Shown: positions 14,577-21,559 of the stretch, one piece after another
Layout of the letters: each line of letters begins with the position of its first letter
Numbering within the stretch: the stretch's first letter is position 1
Source of the DNA: an uncultured Clostridia bacterium
GTDB taxonomy: Bacteria; Bacillota; Clostridia; Lachnospirales; Lachnospiraceae
DNA: 21,822 nucleotides
Assembly: GCA_947304065.1 (NCBI GenBank)
Contig: CAMZAI010000015.1
Location: 1-21,822 of the forward strand
Reading direction: 5' to 3'
Translations under genes and position numbers: made by a program
The notes under the pieces: model-generated
The model's database searches: none
Told to the model about the DNA's origin: nothing
What the model saw: only the letters and a program-made list of their open reading frames with translations

Positions 14577-15560
14577 TTATCTCAGAGCCTTTTTAAGTAC
14601 CTCCAGATTCTTTTCCATGATCGAGAGGTAAGTTGCTCCGTTCTTAATATCTTTTGATGTGGTAGCCTGCATCGAATCAAGCATCAATATCTCCTGATCC
14701 GCAGACTTAGTACTCTTTTTGATAGTTTCGGCGATCTTCCCGTCCGCATTCTCTATGGTCAGGATCGCCTTAAGTCCGAGCTCGTCGACTTTATTCGCAA
14801 GGAATATAACAGTCTCGAAGCTGGCTTCGGTCTCAGCCGAGCATCCGACAAACGCTGCGTAATAGCTGAGTCCGTAATCGTCGGTCAGATACCTGAACGG
14901 GAATCTGTCTCCGAAGAGAACGGTCTTTACGGCTGCGCCGTTCACGGCCTCTTTGTACTCAGCATCGAGGTTTTTAAGCTTTCCCGCATAATCGGCCGCA
15001 TTAGAAGAATAAACCGCAGCATTCGCGCTGTCAATACCCGCAAAAGCGTCCGCGATAGCGTTCACAATGATCTCGGCGTTGCGGAGCGAGAGCCATACAT
15101 GCTCGTCATATTCGACCTCGTCCCCTTCATGGTCGTGTCCATGGCCGTGATCATGCTCCTCTCCTTCCATGCCTTCCACAATCTCTTCTTCCTTTACGGC
15201 GTCGCCGAGCGTCTCGAGAAGATTGATAACGATCATGTCCTTATTGACGGCTTCTTTTATCGCATCCTCTATCCACTCATCGGACTCTCCGCCGACATAG
15301 ATCAGCATATCGCATGAAGATATCTTCATGATGTCCGCAGCGCTCGCCTGAAAGCTGTGAAGGTCCACACCGTTGTCCAGGAGCATCGTCACATCGTAAT
15401 CGCCGGCTTTATCGCCGAGGACGTTCATTACCCAGTCGTACTCGGGGAAGATCGTCGCCACGATCTGCTTCTTTTCCGACTTTGCCGTATTACCCGAGCA
15501 GGCGGTCATCAGACCCGCCAGCATAAAGATCGTCATTACAACTGCAATACTCTTTCTCAT
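14577..15560 (-). CDS. Metal ABC transporter substrate-binding lipoprotein, ZnuA-like with His-rich loop
   Basis: 327-residue cluster A-I metal-binding lipoprotein. The signal peptide ends in LMTAC with lipid-modified Cys21. Expected ligands include His68 in VDLHSF, a His/Asp/Glu-rich loop (about 134-154, with eight His) and His154 in DEHVWLS. The loop is a hallmark of zinc-binding ZnuA/AdcA proteins. The third ligand site reads GDRFPFRYL (217-225), where classic members have His in HxAFxYF, so Arg219 stands at the His position. I recall clostridial relatives with the same pattern. GGGAGG lies ten bases before the ATG. It heads the operon behind a full-consensus promoter and a Fur-type palindrome, suggesting control by metal. 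Confidence 0.92.
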   Translation of the reverse strand: MRKSIAVVMTIFMLAGLMTACSGNTAKSEKKQIVATIFPEYDWVMNVLGDKAGDYDVTMLLDNGVDLHSFQASAADIMKISSCDMLIYVGGESDEWIEDAIKEAVNKDMIVINLLETLGDAVKEEEIVEGMEGEEHDHGHGHDHEGDEVEYDEHVWLSLRNAEIIVNAIADAFAGIDSANAAVYSSNAADYAGKLKNLDAEYKEAVNGAAVKTVLFGDRFPFRYLTDDYGLSYYAAFVGCSAETEASFETVIFLANKVDELGLKAILTIENADGKIAETIKKSTKSADQEILMLDSMQATTSKDIKNGATYLSIMEKNLEVLKKALR

Positions 15561-15603
15561 AAAAAATCAACCTCCCAATGAAATAAGTCCCATCGGGAAG
15601 TTG

Positions 15604-15632
15604 ATTATAAACATGCATTTTGCGGTTGTCAA
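15604..15632 (-). promoter_or_regulatory. Full-consensus sigma-A promoter of the metal-uptake operon
   Basis: On the minus strand TTGACA (15632-15627), 17 bp, TATAAT (15609-15604), an exact match to the sigma-A consensus in both boxes and spacing. Expected start is near 15597, about 37 nt before the ATG. Such a strong promoter normally needs a repressor, consistent with the palindrome just upstream. Confidence 0.9.
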
Positions 15633-15634
15633 TA

Positions 15635-15659
15635 GAATTTGCAAATAATTTGCAAATTC
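15635..15659. promoter_or_regulatory. Perfect 25-bp palindrome, candidate Fur-family (Zur-like) operator
   Basis: Arms GAATTTGCAAAT and ATTTGCAAATTC mirror each other about a single central base at 15647. The core TGCAAAT-N-ATTTGCA has the 7-1-7 geometry of Fur, Zur and PerR boxes, though its bases differ from the B. subtilis Zur consensus (TCGTAAT-N-ATTACGA). It ends two bases upstream of the -35 box. Each arm itself contains the 10-bp palindrome ATTTGCAAAT, so two dimers could bind. Confidence 0.65.
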
Positions 15660-15664
15660 TTTAT

Positions 15665-17614
15665 TTACTTCTCAACCAGCGACGCCAGCTCTCTCTTAAC
15701 CTCTTCAACCGTTGAGTTGATGGTCTCGGTCAGTGCGCTGATGTCCTCGGTCGAAGCGGCAAGATTCTTGATCAGGGTGTTGACCTTCTCGATGATCTCG
15801 AACAGTCCGCCTGTCTCGCCCGCAATGGATGAAACCGCGTCCTTGATGTTCTTGTTCGCAGCGCCGCTCTGTGTAGCGGTATCCTTCGAATCCGCAGCCA
15901 GAGTGTTGATCTCATCAGCTACAACCGCGAAGCCGCGTCCTGCCTCACCTGCACGTGCAGCCTCGATCGAAGCGTTCAGTGCGAGCAGGTTGGTTTGGTT
16001 CGCGATATCTACGACTCTTTCGTTGTTCAGCGTCATCTCCGACAGATAATCGGTGATCTGCTTTATCGAATCGTTCAGCTTGTTGCAGAAGTCGGAAACG
16101 CTGGTCATCTCCTTTGATACGGCCTTGCTTTCCTTTACGTTCTTCTGATTGCCTTCGATCATCGAATCAATGGATTCGCTGAGGTTCAGGAAATGCTTGT
16201 TGATGCTCTCGATGGTCTCGTGGATGCCTCTCTGCTGGGACTCGATCTGCTCTCTCTCCTGGCATACAAGATCCTGAGCTTCGGTCTTCTCGCGCTCAAC
16301 AAGATCCTTCAGGTAATGTACGCAGTTCTCTTTGTGGTTGACATTATTGTAAATGGCAACTGCCATTTCCTTACATCCGGAATAACCGCAGCATTCGCAG
16401 TTGATGTTCCTCGACTCTGCCGTGGTCTTGTTCATCTCACGGAAGATCTTGTCAATCTCGTTGTCTGTAGGCATCTTATGAGCAGCCTGAGCGGAGCGGT
16501 TCGTGTACTTGCGGATGTAATCTTCAAGCTTCAGGTTCGCGAACTGCTTATTAAGTGCCGCAAGCCTCTGCTCGGGAGTGCTCTGGCGCGACCATGCGCT
16601 CTTCTTAACGTTCTTCTTAACGGATTCCTGGATCTGGTGCAGGTTGCAGAGAGGATCGTCGCCGTGAGTGATCTTCGGATCGGTTCCGGTACCGCTGATG
16701 CAGCCGTTCTCGCAGTTCAGGGCGTCAATGAACAGATAAGGCGTATTGCCGCTTCTGATCCTGTTCTTGTTCTCCTCGAGGTACTTGTACATCCTGTGCT
16801 CGCCTTCCATCTGGCGGATGAATACCTCATTGCCGAGGAGCCAGTAAACATTCTCCTTAAGTCCGCCGGGCATAGGATAGATAGATCCGAGACCGTACTC
16901 GATCTCATCTTCGATCTCCTCGCCGCTGATGTTGTGCTCACGCACATATTTCATCAGATGGTCGAACGTAACGTTATAGTTTATATATCCGTTTGTATTC
17001 GGATCGTCGATCTCATTCTTCTTCGCGATGCAGGGGCTGATAAACGCGAGTTTATCGGTAATATGCATCTCCTTATGCGCATAGACCGCCGCGCACATCA
17101 TGGGTGAATGAACGGGGAACAGCTTCGGGAGCAGTTCGGGAATATATCTTTCGATATAGCCTACAACTGCGGGACAGGGCTGTGAAATGCCGCCGAGATA
17201 ATGATACTTCTGGATATAGTTGATGTACGCCCAGGTAGTGATATCTGCGCCGAAAGAAACGCTGATGATGCGGTTAACGCCGAGCTTCTTGAGGCCGCCG
17301 AATACTCTCTTGTACTCTCTCGGATAGTCTGCTCTGAATGCAGGCGCAACAAGGAGCGAAATCTTAACGCCCTTCTTCAGGTCTTCGAAGAATCTCTCGG
17401 TATCGTCGCGATACTCTCTCGCTCCGTGCTCACAGGCTTCGAAGCAGGCTCCGCAGGCGATACACTTGCTTCCGTCGACATCTACTCTCGAGATGCCGTT
17501 CTCATCCTGTTCGGAAGCAACACATGCGCCCAGACATGAACAGACTCTTATACATCTGTTGCAGCCGACACACTTGTCGTTGGTAAATACCAACGATTCA
17601 AATTTCTCATCCAT
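15665..17614 (-). CDS. Cytosolic [FeFe]-hydrogenase-like / methyl-accepting chemotaxis sensor fusion
   Basis: 649-residue soluble protein. Parts: two 4Fe-4S ferredoxin motifs (Cys15/18/21/25 and Cys51/54/57/61, plus Cys27 and Cys31); an [FeFe]-hydrogenase large-subunit domain (about 84-325); an extra Fe-S domain CECCGYSGC with Cys406/409/414/431; a coiled-coil region (about 437-530); and an MCP signalling hairpin (about 530-600) with the tip EAARAGEAGRGFAVVADEI. H-cluster ligand motifs are QPCP (Cys147), SPCIAKKNE (Cys195) and NCENGC (Cys301, Cys305). The proton-relay cysteine of the usual TSCCP motif is Pro146. No membrane helix exists. GGAGAG precedes the ATG at 17614, and an upstream TTG at 17656 lacks an RBS. 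Likely a redox or H2 sensor feeding CheA or a similar kinase. Confidence 0.88.
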   Translation of the reverse strand: MDEKFESLVFTNDKCVGCNRCIRVCSCLGACVASEQDENGISRVDVDGSKCIACGACFEACEHGAREYRDDTERFFEDLKKGVKISLLVAPAFRADYPREYKRVFGGLKKLGVNRIISVSFGADITTWAYINYIQKYHYLGGISQPCPAVVGYIERYIPELLPKLFPVHSPMMCAAVYAHKEMHITDKLAFISPCIAKKNEIDDPNTNGYINYNVTFDHLMKYVREHNISGEEIEDEIEYGLGSIYPMPGGLKENVYWLLGNEVFIRQMEGEHRMYKYLEENKNRIRSGNTPYLFIDALNCENGCISGTGTDPKITHGDDPLCNLHQIQESVKKNVKKSAWSRQSTPEQRLAALNKQFANLKLEDYIRKYTNRSAQAAHKMPTDNEIDKIFREMNKTTAESRNINCECCGYSGCKEMAVAIYNNVNHKENCVHYLKDLVEREKTEAQDLVCQEREQIESQQRGIHETIESINKHFLNLSESIDSMIEGNQKNVKESKAVSKEMTSVSDFCNKLNDSIKQITDYLSEMTLNNERVVDIANQTNLLALNASIEAARAGEAGRGFAVVADEINTLAADSKDTATQSGAANKNIKDAVSSIAGETGGLFEIIEKVNTLIKNLAASTEDISALTETINSTVEEVKRELASLVEK

Positions 17615-17702
17615 ATGCTCTCCATTCCGTGCCTTTAAACCATTCTCCCAGCCCAATGTGGATCAAATTGCGTTTCGGCACAATTTATTTTGCTTGTTGG
17701 AT

Positions 17703-17731
17703 ATTATATCACACTCATCCGCAAATGTGAA
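17703..17731 (-). promoter_or_regulatory. Extended -10 promoter of the hydrogenase-like sensor gene
   Basis: On the minus strand TTCACA (17731-17726), 17 bp, TATAAT (17708-17703), preceded by TG in TGATATAAT. Expected start is near 17696, giving a leader of about 82 nt. No sigma-28 (motility) type boxes are seen, so the gene does not look like a member of the flagellar regulon. Confidence 0.75.
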
Positions 17732-17798
17732 GTATAAAATGCATTTTCTCTTTTTGACTAGTTTCTTTTTTAAAACATTACTTTTTCCCACAAATAGC

Positions 17799-17864
17799 AA
17801 AAAACCATGGCTACAGTCCCTCCGACGACTCATTTTGCCGTCGTAAAAAAACTTCACCATGGTT
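17799..17864 (-). terminator. Large hairpin terminator of the GGDEF-GNAT-kinase-lipocalin operon
   Basis: On the minus strand AACCATGG (17864-17857) pairs with CCATGGTT (17810-17803), followed by a T-run at 17804-17799. The 46-nt interior contains a second stem, ACGAC against GTCGT, with a purine-rich loop. It begins about 20 nt after the stop codon at 17883. The outer stem plus T-run is a convincing intrinsic terminator. Confidence 0.75.
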
Positions 17865-17882
17865 ATTATGCCTTTATTATTT

Positions 17883-18797
17883 TCAGATCTTCTTCAGCCT
17901 GAAGAAACCGGACCCGTATACCAGAAGTCCGTCTTCTGTCGTCAGCTCGTCCCATGACGACTGGGGCTCGCCGAACATCTCACGCTGCTCGCCGGTATCG
18001 TAATAGTATTTTCCGCCGACAGCCTTCCATTCCTTCATCTCACCGGTAAAATAGCCGTCCTTATAGTCATGGATCTCATCCGCATCGATGGCGGCCTTTA
18101 TCTGCTCCTCAGTGACGCCCTCGGGAACCTTCATACGTGCCTTTACCTTGTGATCGTCGGTAAATTCGTACTGTGCCGCGAGCAGGCTCTTCGTCTGCTT
18201 CAGCTCATCTTCATCGACCTCTCCGGCCGCAACTTTTTTCTCGAGCTCGGCCAGTATGTCCTCAACGGGGAAGATATCGAATTTATCGCCGATCATGCTC
18301 ATCATTTTCGCAACAACATAGGTTCCGACGATGTCCTTGCACTTAAGGTCTTCTTCGCTCATTTCCGCGTCGCCGATATCGGGCTTCTTTACAACCGTTA
18401 CAACTCCGTCAGCGATCTTCTTCATGGCTATCGCGAGGAATCCGATGCTGAATACGATGTGAGTGCCTTCCATCATCTGCAGCGTCTCAACGCCTTTACG
18501 GAAGTTGTCGTCGGGAATATCGTAGAAATCTTCCACCGTATAGTGGAACTCGCTCCATCCCGTCTGCTCCCAGGTTCCCTTGATCTCCTTGCCCTTTGAA
18601 GCATCGCGGAGAACCATCGTATGATCCTCGAAGAACTCGTACTGTATCGCCGTAAAATCCGTACCGTCGGAGCTTTTGAACTCCGTGGCCGGAATATGCG
18701 CGAGATCGTTTGAAAATGCGTTGACTATATAATCAACCTGCCATGTGCCAACCAAAAACTTAAGACCCTGTTTCAGATCCTGTTCATCAAGTTCCAT
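17883..18797 (-). CDS. Uncharacterised protein with two lipocalin-like repeats
   Basis: 304-residue acidic cytosolic protein with no signal peptide or clear membrane helix; one hydrophobic stretch lies at 114-126. Two halves repeat the same pattern. Half one has FLVGTWQVDYIV (14-25), then AIQYEFFEDHTMVL (50-63) and GTWEQTGWSEFHYTV (74-88). Half two has DIVGTYVVAKMM (155-166), then AAQYEFTDDHKVKA (207-220) and GEMKEWKAVGGKYYYD (252-267). The G-T-W/Y start, central YEF-DDH strand and GxW/KYYYD strand suggest small lipocalin-like beta barrels, perhaps binding a small hydrophobic ligand. AAGGAGG sits seven bases before the ATG. It follows the hybrid kinase by 42 bp with no promoter seen. The function is unknown. 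Confidence 0.72.
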   Translation of the reverse strand: MELDEQDLKQGLKFLVGTWQVDYIVNAFSNDLAHIPATEFKSSDGTDFTAIQYEFFEDHTMVLRDASKGKEIKGTWEQTGWSEFHYTVEDFYDIPDDNFRKGVETLQMMEGTHIVFSIGFLAIAMKKIADGVVTVVKKPDIGDAEMSEEDLKCKDIVGTYVVAKMMSMIGDKFDIFPVEDILAELEKKVAAGEVDEDELKQTKSLLAAQYEFTDDHKVKARMKVPEGVTEEQIKAAIDADEIHDYKDGYFTGEMKEWKAVGGKYYYDTGEQREMFGEPQSSWDELTTEDGLLVYGSGFFRLKKI

Positions 18798-18839
18798 TGT
18801 AAACCCTCCTTATAGTTTCCCTTCCGGGGATAATTCCTT

Positions 18840-21062
18840 TCAGTCCTTCACCTTTATGATCAGGTGCGCGGGCAGATGCGCAGCGAGCGATCTCTCTAGC
18901 TCGGCGCTGTCCACGGGCTTGGTCAGATAATCCACAAATCCGATCTTGCGGTATTCGTCCCTTGCCCCGCTCTCAGCGTTGGCCGTGAGCATGATGACGG
19001 GAGTACCGGTGTTCATGCCGGTCGCCGCTATCTCGCGGAAAGTCTCGATGCCGTCCTTCTTCGGCATTCTGTGGTCGAGCAGGATCAGATCGTATTTATT
19101 GGCCTTGCACTTTTCGATCGCTTCATCGCCGCTGCTCGCCTTATCAAAGATAACCTCGGTCTTTTTGAGCAGTTCCTTGATGACCATGATATTCACGGCC
19201 ACATCGTCGACCACGAGGATATGCGCGTCCGGCGCCCGGAACAGCTCATGATAGGCTTCATGATGCACTGAGGTATTGCGTTCGAACTCGCCTGCGGGAG
19301 TCGCATCCTTGACCTTCTGGGGTACATAGACCTTAAACAGAGTCCCGTGGCCGAACTCGCTCTCAACACTTACCGAACCCTTCATCAGTTCAACGAGTTC
19401 CTTTGTGATCGCCAGTCCGAGACCGGTACCCTGAATATTCGCGTTCTCCTTTTCGTTGATGCGCTCGAAGGCGTCAAACAGATGCGGCAGGTCTTCGCTC
19501 GCGATACCCGTTCCGGTATCCTTTACCTCTATCTGCAGTCCGAAATCACCCTTCGCGATAGGACGCTCGCCCTCACAGAATCGCAGCTCCACGCTGCCTT
19601 CCTTCGTGTATTTGATCGCGTTCGAAACAATATTGCTTATGATCTGCGTAAGGTGATAGATGTCTCCCTCGAGAACTGAAGGGATATTCGGATCGAAAGT
19701 CGCTTTCAGCAGCAGATCCTTATCGTCTGCCATCTTCTCGAAGCGGGTAATGCACTCCCTCAGCAGATCGTGCGGCCTGTACTCCGCCATGATGAGCTCC
19801 ATCTTGCGGGCCTCTATCTTCGAGAAATCAAGGATGTCATTGATCAGATGAAGCAGCGCGTTGCCGGATGATCTGATATTCTCGGCGTATTCGAGAAGCT
19901 CCGGGTCCTCGGCCCTTCTCAGGATCATCTCGTTCATTCCGAGAACCGCGTTAAGCGGCGTCCTGATCTCATGCGACATATTCGCGAGGAAGGTCGACTT
20001 CGCTCTGTTCGCCTCATCGGCCTCGCGGCGCGCGTCGTCGAGCTGTCTTACGTAAGATATCTCATCCGTATCGTCCTCAACCAGCAGATAGGAACCGATC
20101 GGCCTGTTCTTCTTGTCCAGGAGCTGGTTGAAGAGCATCTGGAAATGCTCCTGATCGCCCTCTCTGTTCATCCTCTCGAACTCAGCCGCTCCGAAGCGCT
20201 TTCCCTTTTCCCTGAGCGAAGAAATGATCGAAGCCATCGGCTCCGTATCGAAGGTGAATTCCTCGGCGAGCGTGCCGAAACGCTCTTTGTAGTACTTATT
20301 TGCGAAAATGCATTTATTGCTGATGTCAAAAAGAACAATGCCTTCGTTCATGTCGTTCACGGCCTTCGAGATCGAATGGCTCATCAGGCTACGCGGCACA
20401 AGCCGTGTGATCCCCACGCATATCAGCGTACCCGCAACCGCATAGAAAACGACAGAGATATCGAGAACGAGCGAGAGCGCCATGTAGATCAGGTTCAGGA
20501 AGACTACCAGCACAAGAACCGACAGGATCATTATGTACTTCATCCTGTAAACATCGTAGCTCTTCGCGATCCTGTATACGATGAACACGAACGTGATGAT
20601 AATCGCAACATAGTCGAGCGCGAGATGGATAAAATACGGCGTAAGGAAATCGGTCTGATAGAAAGTCGCACCGCGGAACTCCAGCTCATGGACCGTAAAG
20701 ACGTGCTTGAAAGCAATATTGAGAATTATAGAGCCGGAATCGATCGCCATCAGCGTCATTGCAATGGGCTTGAGTATCCTGAGGGACCTTTCGTGATCGG
20801 TATAAGCGAGGCAGAAGCCGGTCAGATAAAGCAGCATCCAGTCGATGACCGCGAAATAAAGAGCATACGCGACCTCCGCAAAAACCGCGTTCATCGAAAT
20901 TGCTATGAGAATATTAGAAAAAATGGCAGCTATAGAGCAGACAAAGGCCTTTCGAAGGATCCGGCCGTATCTCTGTCTGATCTGCATAGATGCCATGAGC
21001 ACAAAAAACATTATAACTATTGCAAGACTGTCAATAAGGACATAAATGATCTTTGTGTACAT
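18840..21062 (-). CDS. Hybrid sensor histidine kinase with seven-helix membrane sensor and receiver domain
   Basis: 740-residue hybrid kinase. About seven hydrophobic helices (5-220) form a membrane sensor resembling 7TM-type input modules. A PAS-like domain (about 232-335) follows, then a short coiled coil (about 338-355), the H-box STFLANMSHEIRTPLNAVLG with His364, HATPase motifs (NIVSNAIKYTKEG, DTGTGI, GTGLGLAI at 477-552) and a C-terminal receiver domain (612-730) with Asp619/Asp620, phospho-acceptor Asp663 in LLDHRMPK and Lys715. No output domain follows the receiver, so phosphate must pass to another protein. GAGAGG lies seven bases before the ATG. It sits 23 bp after the GNAT gene in a run that starts with a GGDEF protein. 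Confidence 0.92.
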   Translation of the reverse strand: MYTKIIYVLIDSLAIVIMFFVLMASMQIRQRYGRILRKAFVCSIAAIFSNILIAISMNAVFAEVAYALYFAVIDWMLLYLTGFCLAYTDHERSLRILKPIAMTLMAIDSGSIILNIAFKHVFTVHELEFRGATFYQTDFLTPYFIHLALDYVAIIITFVFIVYRIAKSYDVYRMKYIMILSVLVLVVFLNLIYMALSLVLDISVVFYAVAGTLICVGITRLVPRSLMSHSISKAVNDMNEGIVLFDISNKCIFANKYYKERFGTLAEEFTFDTEPMASIISSLREKGKRFGAAEFERMNREGDQEHFQMLFNQLLDKKNRPIGSYLLVEDDTDEISYVRQLDDARREADEANRAKSTFLANMSHEIRTPLNAVLGMNEMILRRAEDPELLEYAENIRSSGNALLHLINDILDFSKIEARKMELIMAEYRPHDLLRECITRFEKMADDKDLLLKATFDPNIPSVLEGDIYHLTQIISNIVSNAIKYTKEGSVELRFCEGERPIAKGDFGLQIEVKDTGTGIASEDLPHLFDAFERINEKENANIQGTGLGLAITKELVELMKGSVSVESEFGHGTLFKVYVPQKVKDATPAGEFERNTSVHHEAYHELFRAPDAHILVVDDVAVNIMVIKELLKKTEVIFDKASSGDEAIEKCKANKYDLILLDHRMPKKDGIETFREIAATGMNTGTPVIMLTANAESGARDEYRKIGFVDYLTKPVDSAELERSLAAHLPAHLIIKVKD

Positions 21063-21085
21063 TCTGATGCCTCTCGGTCATAACT

Positions 21086-21559
21086 TTATCGGAGAATCGT
21101 CTCCATTGTATATTGCTGGATCTGCATGCCCAGATTCTTATAGAATTCCTTGGCAGCGGGATTGCACTCCCACACATGCAGCGTAATATTGTAAAATCCG
21201 TTTTCCTTCGCCCAGTTCTCCACGTATCTGTAGAGTCCGGTCCCGACGTGCTTCCCGCGAACCTCCTCGTCCACGCAGAGATCGTCGATGTAAAGACTTT
21301 TAACGGCATAGGAAGCCGAAGTCTCCGGGCGGTCTTCAATTTTGCAGAAGCAGTGCGCAAGCACTCTTCCGTCCTCTTCGCAGACGAAAATGGGTCTGCC
21401 GTCGTCGTGAATGATCTCCGAAAGCTGGTCGTCGGTGTATTTCGCCCCCACGGGCTTAAAAAGATCGGGTCTTCCGATGTGGTGCACGAGCAGAACCTGC
21501 CCGAGCAAATGGTTTATATCCCTGATATCCCTGTCTTCGGCTCTTCTGTAAACAGTCAC
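21086..21559 (-). CDS. GNAT-family N-acetyltransferase
   Basis: 157-residue acyltransferase expected to use acetyl-CoA on an amine of a small molecule or protein. GNAT features are the N-terminal VYRRAEDRDIRDINHLL, the strand SLYIDDLCVDEEVRGKHVGTGLYRYVENWAKENG (88-121) holding the acetyl-CoA-binding loop RGKHVGTGL (101-109), and the C-terminal LHVWECNPAAKEFYKNLGM (127-145). The start is GTG at 21559, overlapping the upstream stop as GTGA, with GGAGG ten bases before. The substrate cannot be told from the sequence. Coupling to a GGDEF gene and a hybrid kinase is only positional evidence of function. Confidence 0.9.
   Translation of the reverse strand: MTVYRRAEDRDIRDINHLLGQVLLVHHIGRPDLFKPVGAKYTDDQLSEIIHDDGRPIFVCEEDGRVLAHCFCKIEDRPETSASYAVKSLYIDDLCVDEEVRGKHVGTGLYRYVENWAKENGFYNITLHVWECNPAAKEFYKNLGMQIQQYTMETILR

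Noticed and set aside
16193..17107. 304-codon hydrophobic plus-strand frame opposite the hydrogenase-like gene
   Set aside because: Leu/Val-rich content results from reading the complement of Glu/Lys/Asn codons; the minus-strand gene has multiple cysteine motifs.
19971..21083. 370-codon open frame on the plus strand opposite the hybrid kinase
   Set aside because: It is fully antisense to a well-supported kinase gene, has no recognisable domain, and its composition (Arg/His/Asp-rich) is that of a complementary-strand shadow.
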